Part shown: in pieces, positions 15,584-24,130 of the stretch
How positions within the stretch are numbered: the stretch's first letter is position 1
Layout: each line of letters starts with the position of its first letter
From: Chloroflexota bacterium
Lineage (GTDB): Bacteria > Chloroflexota > Limnocylindria > Limnocylindrales > CSP1-4
Length of the DNA stretch: 64,000 bases
Direction: 5' to 3'
Assembly (NCBI GenBank): GCA_003141245.1
Contig: PLLE01000039.1
Coordinates: forward strand, 10,575 to 74,574
Notes under the pieces: model-generated
What the model was told of the DNA's origin: nothing
Database searches by the model: none
The model's input: only the letters and a program-made list of their open reading frames with translations
Program-made: the position numbers and the translations under genes

Positions 15584-17134
15584 GTGACTTCCCCGACTAC
15601 CCAGCTCCCCGGCCCGGCGGACGCCTCCAACCGGCCTCTACCGATCCTGAGCCACTGGATCGACGGCCAGCCAGTCGAGGTCCTTCCCGAGCACACGGGA
15701 CCCGTCTACGACCCGTCCACCGGCTCCGTCATCGCCCGGGTTCCGCGCGGTGGAGCGGCCGAGGTCGACGCTGCCGTCGCCGCCGCCAAGCGGGCGTTTC
15801 CGAGCTGGCGCGACACCCCGCTCATGGCTCGCAGCCAGATCTTCTTCGCCTTTCGAGATCTCGTGTATCGCCACCGCAAGGAGCTCGCGGCGCTGATCAC
15901 GCGTGACCACGGCAAGACGTTTCCGGACGCACTCGGCGAGGTCATGCGCGGCCTCGAGACGGTCGAGTTCGCCTGCGGGCTGCCCATCCACCTGGCGGGC
16001 CTGAACACTCCGAATGTCTCGACCAGGGTCGACGCGCACACGATCCGCCAGCCGCTCGGCGTGGCCGCGGGGATCACCCCGTTCAACTTCCCGGTAATGG
16101 TCCCTATGTGGATCTACCCGATCGCGCTCGCGTGCGGGAACACGTTCGTGTGGAAGCCCTCCTCGCACACGCCGGGCGCGACGCAACTCCAGGCCGAGCT
16201 GTGGAAGGAGGCCGGGCTGCCGGACGGCGTCTTCAACGTCGTCTACGGCGGCCGCGAGGCGGTCAAGGCGATCCTCGAGCACCCAGGCATCGATGCCATC
16301 CAGTTCGTCGGGTCGACCCCGGTCGGCCGCTACGTCTATGAGACGGGCGTGAAGAACGGTAAGCGCGTCGGCGCGTACACAGGCGCCAAGAACGCCATGC
16401 TCGTTCTCCCCGACGCAGACATGGAGCTGGCGGCCGATGCTGCCGTCGCGTCTGGCTACGGCTCGGCCGGCGAGCGTTGTATGGCCCAGACCCTGATCAT
16501 CGCCATCGGCGACGCCGCCGATCGGTTGCTGCCGCTCATGGCGGAGCGGATCGGCAAGCTCAAGATCGGCGCAGGCATGGAGCCGGACGTCGACATGGGT
16601 CCCGTCTACTCGGCCGAGCACCGCGCCTCCGTCGTCGAATGGATCGACAAGGGCGTGGCCGAGGGCGCCGAACTCGTCCACGACGGCCGCTCGTTCCACG
16701 TGACCGAGCATCCGGACGGCTACTTTCTGGGCGTGACCCTCTTCGACCACGTAACGCCACAGATGGAGATCTACCGCGAGGAGATCTTCGGGCCCGTGCT
16801 CGGCATCGTCCGAGCCACGACATACGACGAAGCATTGTCGATGATCAACGGCCATCAGTATGGCAACGGCACCGCGATCTTCACCGCCGACGGCGGGGCG
16901 GCTCGCCGCTTCGAGCTTGAGGTGGACGTTCCGATGATCGGGATCAATGTACCCATTCCCGTGCCGGCGGGCTACCTTTCGTTCGGCGGCACGCGCGGCT
17001 CGGCCTTCGGCGACCTCAAGATGCGGGGCGAAGATGGCGTCCGCTTCTTCACCCAGCAGAAGATGGTCACGGTCCGCTGGCCGGAGCCAGGCCGCCGGGA
17101 AGCCCTCAGCCTGGTCTTCCCTGGCAATCGCTAG
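15584..17134 (+). CDS. mmsA: CoA-acylating (methyl)malonate-semialdehyde dehydrogenase
   Basis: The 516-residue aldehyde dehydrogenase has the cofactor-binding GITPFNFPVMVPMWIYPIA and VGSTPVGRYVYE, the MMSDH signature GAKNAMLVLPDAD, and the catalytic Cys299 in GERCMA. The last is typical of MmsA/IolA and differs from ordinary ALDHs. These enzymes convert malonate or methylmalonate semialdehyde with CoA and NAD to acetyl- or propionyl-CoA. GTG 15584 has AAGGAGAG just upstream. It diverges from the importer and transketolase operon and precedes the SDR gene, so a late semialdehyde step of the pathway is plausible; inositol genes iolB, iolC and iolD are not present. Confidence 0.88.
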   Translation: MTSPTTQLPGPADASNRPLPILSHWIDGQPVEVLPEHTGPVYDPSTGSVIARVPRGGAAEVDAAVAAAKRAFPSWRDTPLMARSQIFFAFRDLVYRHRKELAALITRDHGKTFPDALGEVMRGLETVEFACGLPIHLAGLNTPNVSTRVDAHTIRQPLGVAAGITPFNFPVMVPMWIYPIALACGNTFVWKPSSHTPGATQLQAELWKEAGLPDGVFNVVYGGREAVKAILEHPGIDAIQFVGSTPVGRYVYETGVKNGKRVGAYTGAKNAMLVLPDADMELAADAAVASGYGSAGERCMAQTLIIAIGDAADRLLPLMAERIGKLKIGAGMEPDVDMGPVYSAEHRASVVEWIDKGVAEGAELVHDGRSFHVTEHPDGYFLGVTLFDHVTPQMEIYREEIFGPVLGIVRATTYDEALSMINGHQYGNGTAIFTADGGAARRFELEVDVPMIGINVPIPVPAGYLSFGGTRGSAFGDLKMRGEDGVRFFTQQKMVTVRWPEPGRREALSLVFPGNR

Positions 17135-17382
17135 AGCAGGTGACCTTTGGCCCGGACGCTCCACCTGCAGGCCGTGAACGTGGACAACCGGCGCGAGTCT
17201 TCCTGGCGGGATCTATGGCTTCCAGGCCTACCGTCATTGGATGACGTCGAGCGGCGGAACCTTAGCGACCCAATTCCGGGCCCATTCGATCCGCGCGGGC
17301 TCCGGGCCCGCGCTAACAATCGGGGACCATACCCGACTTGTCGTGCGAGGCGAGACGGGCGAGCCAAGAACAGGAGGAATAG

Positions 17383-18159
17383 ATGTTCGAGTTGACCGGA
17401 AGACGCGCTGTCATTACGGGCATCTCCCGAGGAATCGGCCAGGCCGCCGCAATTGCCCTTGCCAAGGCAGGCGCCGACGTAGCGGGTTTGTACCAAACCG
17501 ACGGCGAAGGAGCTGAGACTACCCGGCAGGCCATCGAGGCATCCGGGAGACGAGCTCTGATAATGCGAGGCAGCACGGCAGACTCGGCGACTGTCGACGA
17601 GCTGGCGGCATCGGTTGCAGAACAATGGGGCGGCATCGACATCTGGATCAACAATGCCGCGCGACTGCTGGTGCGGCCGATACTGTCGATGACCGATGCA
17701 GACTGGCATGAGCTGCTGTCGGTCAATCTATTCGGGTACATCTACGGTTGTCGTGCGGCGGCACGGCAGATGACGTCCCAACGCAGTGGCCGCATCATAA
17801 ATGTCACATCAATCGTCGACGTTCAGCCGTCCAGCAATATGTCGGCATACATCTGCGCAAAGGGCGGCATTGTCGCCTTGACCAAGGAGTTGGCCCTGGA
17901 GCTGGCTCCGTTTGGAATCACCGTCAACGCGATCGCTCCGGGAGCGACCGACACGCCACTGAACCTCAAGGCGCATACGCCCGAAGTCAGACGCGTCTAT
18001 AACTCACGCATCGCTCTGGGTCGGTACGCGACTTCGGAAGATATTGCCGATCCAATTGTCTTCCTCGCGTCAGACGCTGCGCGGTACATGACCGGCCACG
18101 AACTACTAGTCGATGGAGGTATGGCCATCAATGGAACGGTCGGGCATGCTCTCTCCTAG
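17383..18159 (+). CDS. Short-chain dehydrogenase/reductase (SDR, classical)
   Basis: The 258-residue protein has the cofactor motif TGISRGIG (12-19), NNAAR (90-94), and the catalytic Ser143, Tyr156 and Lys160 (YICAK). It ends with the usual ITVNAIAPGATDTP and GHELLVDGG. An AGGAGG sits nine bases before the ATG. It probably oxidises or reduces a sugar-derived hydroxyl with NAD(P). A 248-bp gap separates it from the semialdehyde dehydrogenase gene, so it may have its own promoter; the gap shows no recognisable gene. Confidence 0.88.
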   Translation: MFELTGRRAVITGISRGIGQAAAIALAKAGADVAGLYQTDGEGAETTRQAIEASGRRALIMRGSTADSATVDELAASVAEQWGGIDIWINNAARLLVRPILSMTDADWHELLSVNLFGYIYGCRAAARQMTSQRSGRIINVTSIVDVQPSSNMSAYICAKGGIVALTKELALELAPFGITVNAIAPGATDTPLNLKAHTPEVRRVYNSRIALGRYATSEDIADPIVFLASDAARYMTGHELLVDGGMAINGTVGHALS

Positions 18160-18195
18160 TAGCTCGGGGCCGGCTAGCTAGCGGTCCGGCTGACT

Positions 18196-18215
18196 AGAGT
18201 CGAATGGCGCGTTTC
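18196..18215 (+). repeat. 20-bp sequence also present at 1608-1627
   Basis: agagtcgaatggcgcgtttc occurs exactly at both places. A second, less exact match (20 of 27 bases) links 18313-18339 with 1656-1682. One copy lies upstream of the second LacI gene and the other upstream of the truncated xylA, so the two control regions probably share ancestry. Confidence 0.8.
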
Positions 18216-18303
18216 TGCCGGGCCTGCGTTCGAAGCTGCGGAAGGCCGCGGGGCCGGAGCGACTGCGAACTCCGGACAAGCTGTTCCGCCCGCCTCCCAC
18301 GAC

Positions 18304-18342
18304 TTGAATGCCATGCCGGAAATGCTATGCTACATTCGAATG
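18304..18342 (+). promoter_or_regulatory. Sigma-70-like promoter with overlapping palindrome, upstream of lacI
   Basis: TTGAAT (18304-18309) and TATGCT (18326-18331) have 16-bp spacing. Directly after lies the palindrome CATTCGAATG (18333-18342) with central CG, as in LacI-family operators. It could drive the LacI gene starting 400 bp downstream and allow self-repression. The 395 bp between show no supported gene. Confidence 0.55.
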
Positions 18343-18737
18343 CATCCTGCAGTCTCGGTTTGTCGGACCAGCTTGTCCAGCGGGAAGGCGCCTGTGACGG
18401 AAGCCGTCGTAGTCGAGAACCAGCCGCTCGACACGATTTCGCGCCGTCTCAACGGCTGCTTTGCCGAACCTTTGGGCCAGTGCTGCTATGGTGGGTTGGG
18501 GATCGGGGTCGGCGTCGGCCCGATCGCCGCCAACATCCGGGCAGCAATGACTGTTCCGTCGAGCTGGCTGCTGAAGACAGACTCGCTCGGCGCCGTCAGC
18601 GACCCAGCCAACGCAGGGCGAGTGTCGCCGAGGCATCTGGCCGGGGACGACTGTCGGGCCGGACGATGCACCGTCACGTTGCCGCCGCACTCGACGGCAA
18701 CGATCGAGTTCGCCGCAAACGGAGCAGATCGAGACTG

Positions 18738-19952
18738 ATGGAAGCCAAGAGTCCGAGACGCAGTTCCACCGCATCCCACCGGGATGCCGCCAAGCGAGTG
18801 GCCGGGTCGACCGATCCCGCCGGTCAGAGGGGCGCCGACTCCCGATCGCAAGACGGCAACAGCCGGGGCCCGGCCGGGGCGGGGCGTCCGGCCGTTGCCG
18901 GGCATCCCACGCACATCCCGACGATGCAGGATATCGCCGACGCCAGCGGCGTCTCGCAGAGCACCGTCTCTCGGGTTCTCACGGGCGCCCCTAACCTAAT
19001 CCCGATCGGCCCGGCGACGCGGGAGCGAATCCTCGAAGTCGCACGCCAGATGCGGTATCGCCCGAACCCGCTGGCCCGCGGCCTGCGCGGCGCCCACACG
19101 ATGCTCCTGGGCGTGATCGTGCGCGAGATCACAGACCCGTTCTTCGCGGGCGCCGTCGACGCCATCTCCACCGCCGCCAACCGACGTGGCTACAACGTGG
19201 TCCTGGGCGATGCCCACGGCCGAACCGACGAGGCCATTGCCCTGCGCGCCGTCCTCGAGACGCGCCATTGCGATGCAATCGTGCTCCTTGGAGACACGAG
19301 CGATCAACCCCGTCTCATGGAGGATCTGCGAGATACCAGCTTCGCGGTCGTTGGCATGTGGCAGGGCACGTCCTCGATGTCCGGCATTTCGATCATCGGC
19401 GTGGACAACAAGTTCGGCGTGGATCTCCTGATGGATCACCTGCTCGGGCTCGGTCATCGCAAGATCGCGTTCATCGGCGGCGTCTTCGTCGAGGGCCGCC
19501 TGATCGGCGACATCGGGGAGCGAAGGGTGGCATTCCTGGAGCGTGCGGCGGCGGAGGGCCTCGAGACACCCGACGAGTTCGTTCGCGACGCGCGGAACAC
19601 GCTGGGCGGCGGAGCGGGAGCCCTCAAGGCGCTGATGGCGCTTCCGGAACGCCCCACCGCCATCGTCGCCTCGACCGACGTCCTAGCCATCGGCGCGCTT
19701 CATGCCGCCTGCCACATCGGCCTGGACGTGCCCGGCGAGATCTCCATCGTCGGCTTCGACGACCTGCCGATGGCCGAGTACACGACACCCGCCTTGACCA
19801 CGATCCACATGCCGATGGCGGAGATGGCGGAAGCGGGGGTGAAGGCGGCCGTCGGCGAGGACGGAGATTGCGAACCGATGACTCTCCAGCTCTTCAAGCC
19901 GGCGATCGTCGTCCGAGAGTCGTCCGGACCCGCCCCGGATCGCGGCGGATGA
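18738..19952 (+). CDS. LacI-family transcriptional regulator
   Basis: The 404-residue protein opens with about 55 low-complexity Arg/Ser/Gly residues, then the LacI head TMQDIADASGVSQSTVSRVL, the hinge RYRPNPLARGLRG, and the sugar-sensing domain with GVIVREITDPFFAGAVDAIS, KIAFIGGVF and IVGFDDLPMAEYTTPALTT. The start is set at ATG 18738, but the regulator may really begin closer to the helix-turn-helix; the N-terminal extension is longer than usual. It follows a promoter with a LacI-like palindrome. Its stop overlaps the ATG of a broken alcohol dehydrogenase gene, so they were once co-transcribed. Confidence 0.9.
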   Translation: MEAKSPRRSSTASHRDAAKRVAGSTDPAGQRGADSRSQDGNSRGPAGAGRPAVAGHPTHIPTMQDIADASGVSQSTVSRVLTGAPNLIPIGPATRERILEVARQMRYRPNPLARGLRGAHTMLLGVIVREITDPFFAGAVDAISTAANRRGYNVVLGDAHGRTDEAIALRAVLETRHCDAIVLLGDTSDQPRLMEDLRDTSFAVVGMWQGTSSMSGISIIGVDNKFGVDLLMDHLLGLGHRKIAFIGGVFVEGRLIGDIGERRVAFLERAAAEGLETPDEFVRDARNTLGGGAGALKALMALPERPTAIVASTDVLAIGALHAACHIGLDVPGEISIVGFDDLPMAEYTTPALTTIHMPMAEMAEAGVKAAVGEDGDCEPMTLQLFKPAIVVRESSGPAPDRGG

Positions 19953-20116
19953 GTCACGACTTTCCCAGGGAAGCCGCGCTGAGCAGCCGTTCGGACCAAC
20001 CCGTGACCGCGCTCCGACCGGTAAGGCCGGGCGCGATTATGCTATCGCGCGAGGAAATGCCCGAGCCGAAGGCAGGCGAGGTGCTGATCCGGTCGGCGAG
20101 ATCGAAGACGTCGTGA
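19949..20116 (+). pseudogene. 5' stump of a zinc-type (MDR) alcohol dehydrogenase gene
   Basis: ATG 19949 overlaps the lacI stop (ATGA). The frame ends after 55 codons and includes GAIMLSREEMPEPKAGEVLIRS, the characteristic first strands of medium-chain dehydrogenases. The GHE and catalytic-zinc regions are missing. At about 20090 the sequence changes into antisense ABC-ATPase DNA. Confidence 0.72.
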
Positions 20117-20160
20117 ATTGTCATGGCTGATCAGGAAGATGCCGACGCCCTCGTTCCCGG
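20084..20160 (-). pseudogene. Fragment of a ribose/xylose-type ABC ATPase (C-terminal switch region)
   Basis: Read on the minus strand this gives EGVGIFLISHD and then, after a one-base shift, IHDVFDLADRIS. That is the H-loop and following helix of XylG/RbsA-type ATPases. It is only about 25 codons, frameshifted, and abuts the dehydrogenase stump head-on. It shows that another sugar importer was once here. Confidence 0.7.
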
Positions 20161-20178
20161 CTATCGGAACGTTGGTCA

Positions 20179-22179
20179 TCAGAAGGCGATAGGGACGTCC
20201 GAGCCCTCCCGGACGAAGACGGGGATGTGCTCAAGAGGTGCGTCGGCGTGGACGGTCAAGCCGCCAGAGTGCCGGACGCCAGTCCAGGCGTCGACCCACG
20301 CGCCAGGCGGCAGGTATACGTCGCGAGCTCGGACGCCTGCTTCGGTGATTGGAGCCACCAGGACATCCGGGCCGAGCATAAACTCGTCGTCGGTCAGCCA
20401 CGACTGTGCGTCTTCCGGGTAGTCAACGAACAGAGGCCGCATCGGCGGAAGGCCCTCTTCGTGCGCCTTTCGCATCTGGTCCATGAGATAGGGTCGTATC
20501 CGCTCCCGGAGAATGAGCACGTCCCGGATGATCTCGTAGGCTTCCTCTCCGAACGCCCAGACCTCGTTGGCGCCACCGGTCATGTCCGCCCCGAACGCCT
20601 CCCGCGGTGCGCGATCGCCGTGGAGTCGGAAGAGAGGGCAGAAGACGCCATACTGGAACCATCTGACGACCAGTTCGCGGTACTCGGGCGACGTCGGGTC
20701 CCCGCCGTGGAAGCCGCCTATGTCAGTGGTCCACCAGGGAATACCTGACATGGCGATATTGAGACCGGCTCGAACCTGGCGACGCAGCGCGTCGAAGGTC
20801 GCTGGGATGTCCCCTGACCAAACCGCGGCGCCGTACTTCTGGCTGCCCGCCCAAGCAGATCGGCAGAGTGAAATGACGTCGTCCTCACCTGCCTCATGCA
20901 TTCCATCGTAGAAGCCTCGGGCGTGCATCTGCGGGTAGATGTTCAGGATCTCGTCGCCGTCGCCGGCATGGAACCGGAGGACCGACGGGTGGACGGGCCG
21001 AAGTTCCGGCTCGCAGGCATCGAGCCACCACACTTTGATGCCCAGATCGAAGTAGTTCTGCTTGATCTTCGACCACAGAAACGCCCGCGCTTCGGGGTTC
21101 GTGGCATCGTAGTGGGCGACTCCGAACGGCTTGGGCATGCCCCGATCAGGGAAGGTCGAGGTGTAGGGCAACCCCTGCTGAACACCGACGAGAAGGCCCC
21201 GCTCCGCCATCTCGTCCCAGTTCTCGCTGAACGGGCTAACCAACGGCCAGACCGACACCATGACTCGGACGCCGAGCTCGCGCAGCTCATCGACCATGGC
21301 CTTCGGGTCTGGCCAATCGGCAGGATCGAATTTCCAGTTACCTACCTGGATCCAGTGGAAGAAGTCGATGACGATGACCGACAGGGGCAAACCACGACGC
21401 TTGTACTCGCGCGCGACAGCGAGCAATTCATCCTGGGTCCGGTACCTCAACTTGCTCTGCCAGAACCCGCTCGCCCATTCGGGAAGAACCGGTGCGTGGC
21501 CCGTCGCGTCGGCGTAGTGGCGCATGATCTGGGCCGGGTCACCCGCTGTGATCCAGTAGTCGATCTGGCGGCTCGCGTCGGCCACCCATCGAGTGCGGTT
21601 CTCGGCAAGCTCGACGTGACCGACCGCGGGGTTGTTCCACAAGAAGCCGTATCCGCGGCTCGAAACGAGGAACGGTATGCAGACGTCGGAGTTGCGCTGC
21701 AACAGGTCGAGCGTCAGTCCCTTTTGGTCGAGCCTTCCGTGAGGATGCTGCCCGAGACCGTAGATGCGTTCGTCATCGTACGCACGGAAGTGCTGCTCGA
21801 TCTTGGCGCGGCCGCCCCCGAGCGAATAGAAGACACGCGCGCCGGGCCACCAGAAATGACCCCTCTGCTCGCCGAGCAGCTCTCGCCCGGTTGCGGCATC
21901 CTCGAACCGGACCAGGAGCACATCTCCGCCATCGCCGATGTCTTTCATGACGACGGCGGCGATCGCTCCGTTGGTCAACCGCGCGCCAGTCTCGCCGATC
22001 TCAAAGTGCGCTTCCGACGTGAGCTCCACAGGCCGCTCGTCCAAGGCCCCGGGCAGCCCGTCGAGAATGCGGTCCCAGCCGGCGCGGACCCGAATGCTGT
22101 CAGCCCCCCAGGGCTCGATACGCAAGATCTCGTGCTCTGACCTGAATTCGAGGCCATCTCCGACGCGCTGAACAAGCAT
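20179..22179 (-). CDS. GH31 glycoside hydrolase, probable alpha-xylosidase
   Basis: The 666-residue protein has the GH31 N-terminal beta-sandwich, then the catalytic barrel with the nucleophile Asp387 in VWWLDACEPE and the acid/base Asp457 in AVWSGD. SVIVIDFFHWI, SGIPWWTTDIGGFHGGD and RPLFVDYPEDAQSW are typical of the family. The C-terminal half matches YicI-like alpha-xylosidases. No signal peptide is seen, so it acts in the cytoplasm on imported oligosaccharide. It is last in a minus-strand operon with a binding protein and two permeases and lies near xylA-xylB, which supports release of xylose. Alpha-glucosidase activity cannot be excluded. Confidence 0.88.
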   Translation of the reverse strand: MLVQRVGDGLEFRSEHEILRIEPWGADSIRVRAGWDRILDGLPGALDERPVELTSEAHFEIGETGARLTNGAIAAVVMKDIGDGGDVLLVRFEDAATGRELLGEQRGHFWWPGARVFYSLGGGRAKIEQHFRAYDDERIYGLGQHPHGRLDQKGLTLDLLQRNSDVCIPFLVSSRGYGFLWNNPAVGHVELAENRTRWVADASRQIDYWITAGDPAQIMRHYADATGHAPVLPEWASGFWQSKLRYRTQDELLAVAREYKRRGLPLSVIVIDFFHWIQVGNWKFDPADWPDPKAMVDELRELGVRVMVSVWPLVSPFSENWDEMAERGLLVGVQQGLPYTSTFPDRGMPKPFGVAHYDATNPEARAFLWSKIKQNYFDLGIKVWWLDACEPELRPVHPSVLRFHAGDGDEILNIYPQMHARGFYDGMHEAGEDDVISLCRSAWAGSQKYGAAVWSGDIPATFDALRRQVRAGLNIAMSGIPWWTTDIGGFHGGDPTSPEYRELVVRWFQYGVFCPLFRLHGDRAPREAFGADMTGGANEVWAFGEEAYEIIRDVLILRERIRPYLMDQMRKAHEEGLPPMRPLFVDYPEDAQSWLTDDEFMLGPDVLVAPITEAGVRARDVYLPPGAWVDAWTGVRHSGGLTVHADAPLEHIPVFVREGSDVPIAF

Positions 22180-22273
22180 TGGGTTTGTGCTCCCGCTTGG
22201 TGTGGACAGTTATCGCGTGTGCACAACCGCGCGGAGCGGCGCCACGGCTCCGCTCCGCAGTTCTCGTCTTGCG

Positions 22274-23143
22274 CTATTCCTTGAGCGCGCCCGCCGTGAT
22301 ACCAGCTGCGACGTAGCGCTGAGCGATTGCCACCAAGAACGCCGCGGGAATGACGGCTATCACGGCCGTGGCCATGATAGACGGCCACTGTACCGAGGAG
22401 AAACCGATGAACCGGTAGATGCCCACGGTGATCGGCACGTGGTCGGGGTTGTTGTTGAGGATGAGAGCGAACAGGAAGTCACCCCAGCCGAAGAGGAACG
22501 AAAAGAGGCTGGCGGTGATCAATGCCGTCCGACTCAGCGGAACGTATATGGACCGGAAGATCCGGAGCTGGCCAGCGCCATCCACCTTTGCGGCCTCCGA
22601 CAGCTCACCGGGAATCCCGATCATGAAGGCGCGCATGATGATGATTGCGAAGGGAACGGCGATAGTCGAGTCGGCGAGTATCACTGCCTGATACGAGTTG
22701 AGCAGCCCGAGGCTGCTGAAGGCCGAGTAGAGCGAGTTGGCGATTACGAACCCGGGAGCCATCTGGGCCAGGATCAGACTGAACAGAAGGAGCGAGCCAA
22801 TCCGAGCCCTGAAGGTTGCGAGCGCATAGGCGGCTGGGGTCGCCACGAGCATCGTGACTACGACCGTGCCCAGAGCATAGATGAAACTGGATTGGATGTA
22901 TCCACCAGCGGTCGAAAGAGCATTCCTATACGCATCCAGCGTTGGATTCGGCGGGATGAACGGTGGCGGAGTCTGAAGAATCTCCATCTGGTTCATGAAA
23001 GAGAGGTTCACGATCCAGTAGAGCGGGAAGAGCATGAACCCAGTTATGAGTATGCCCGCCGCTGTCCAGCCGACCGTCTTGAGCCGCGGCCGTAACGACT
23101 TGGTATGTCGCGAGCGCGCCGGGATTGGTGTGCTGCCGCTCAT
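22274..23143 (-). CDS. Carbohydrate ABC transporter permease, MalG type
   Basis: The 289-residue protein has six predicted membrane segments and the EAA loop (ELSEAAKVDGAGQLRIFRSI) that docks the ATPase. TPAAYALATFRARIG and AVPFAIIIMRAF are usual in CUT1 permeases. Its ATG overlaps the MalF-type gene stop by four bases. No ATPase gene belongs to this operon, so a shared MsmX/MalK-like ATPase from elsewhere is expected. Confidence 0.93.
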   Translation of the reverse strand: MSGSTPIPARSRHTKSLRPRLKTVGWTAAGILITGFMLFPLYWIVNLSFMNQMEILQTPPPFIPPNPTLDAYRNALSTAGGYIQSSFIYALGTVVVTMLVATPAAYALATFRARIGSLLLFSLILAQMAPGFVIANSLYSAFSSLGLLNSYQAVILADSTIAVPFAIIIMRAFMIGIPGELSEAAKVDGAGQLRIFRSIYVPLSRTALITASLFSFLFGWGDFLFALILNNNPDHVPITVGIYRFIGFSSVQWPSIMATAVIAVIPAAFLVAIAQRYVAAGITAGALKE

Positions 23144-24108
23144 GAGGCCGTTTCCCTATTTTCGCGGTATGCGTAGCGCAAATACAGCATGCCGAAGGCG
23201 AAAACGACTACTAGGAGGATGTCGCCTGCAGCCGCTCCGAGACCGAAGTCGAACCCGTTCGTGAACCCAAGACTGTAGGCCCACGTGTTCAGAGTCTGAC
23301 TCGTGTTGGCCGGTCCCCCTCGTGTGATCGACATGATCACGTCGAACACCTTCAGCGTGTACACCAGTCCGAGGAGCAGCACCACCGTCGACACGGGACG
23401 TAGGAGCGGCCATGTAATGTACCGGAACCCTTGCCATGCGGATGCACCGTCGATCGAGGCCGCCTCGTAGAGGACGCGGGGGATCGCCTGAAGCCCTCCG
23501 TAGAGGATCACCATGTTGAACGGGATACCAATCCAGATATTCGCGATCAACACGGATATGAGTGACAGGTGGGGATCAGTAAGCCAAGAGATCTGGCCCT
23601 GGTATCCCAACGAGTGGATGGCGAAATTGATGACGCCGGTGTCCTGGTCGAAAAGGCGAACCCAGATTGCACCCGAAACGAGAACAGGAGCCAGCCACGG
23701 AACCAGGATCAAAGCTCGCAAGATGCTGTTGAGCGGGAACTTGTGCTGGTAGAAAAGGGCGATCAAGAGGCCCAGGGTGAACTGGAAGAACAGCGACCCG
23801 ACCGTAAACCAGACTGTGTTGGTTACGGCGGGCCAGAATTCCGGGTTGTTCACCAGGCGCTTGAAGTTGTCCAGCCCGATGAAGGGGGCCTCGCCGGTGA
23901 CGAACGTCTTGAGCGTGTACTTCTCAAGGCTCATCAGGAAGTTGAAGGCGATCGGGTATACGTAGAAGGCCAAGACATACACGAGCGCCGGCAGGAGAAA
24001 CAGTAGACCAACGATCCGCTCGCGTCGCCAGCGCCGCAGCCGTCGAGGCTGATGAGAGACGGGCGCGGCCGCCTTCGCAGCCGCGCCCGTCTCGACGACA
24101 CGCGTCAT
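23140..24108 (-). CDS. Carbohydrate ABC transporter permease, MalF type
   Basis: The 322-residue protein has an N-terminal basic tail, then RIVGLLFLLPALVYVLAFYV, the periplasmic FIGLDNFKRLVNNPEFW, and the EAA loop YEAASIDGASAWQGFRYITW. It is the first permease of the CUT1 importer, 22 bp after the binding-protein gene and overlapping the MalG-type gene. Function is uptake of an oligosaccharide or glycoside, likely the GH31 substrate. Confidence 0.93.
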   Translation of the reverse strand: MTRVVETGAAAKAAAPVSHQPRRLRRWRRERIVGLLFLLPALVYVLAFYVYPIAFNFLMSLEKYTLKTFVTGEAPFIGLDNFKRLVNNPEFWPAVTNTVWFTVGSLFFQFTLGLLIALFYQHKFPLNSILRALILVPWLAPVLVSGAIWVRLFDQDTGVINFAIHSLGYQGQISWLTDPHLSLISVLIANIWIGIPFNMVILYGGLQAIPRVLYEAASIDGASAWQGFRYITWPLLRPVSTVVLLLGLVYTLKVFDVIMSITRGGPANTSQTLNTWAYSLGFTNGFDFGLGAAAGDILLVVVFAFGMLYLRYAYRENRETAS

Positions 24109-24130
24109 AGTCGCGCCGTCACGGTCACTC

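Noticed and set aside
17135-17382. Possible small gene between the semialdehyde dehydrogenase and SDR genes (about 80 codons)
   Set aside because: The frame overlaps the SDR start and has random-like Arg-rich composition; better read as leader DNA.
18304-18738. A 144-codon plus-strand frame between the SDR and lacI, ending with a TVTLPPHSTATIEFAA-like stretch
   Set aside because: The last residues look like the end of a glycosidase, but the rest has no protein-like pattern and its start overlaps the promoter; support is too weak to call a gene or remnant.
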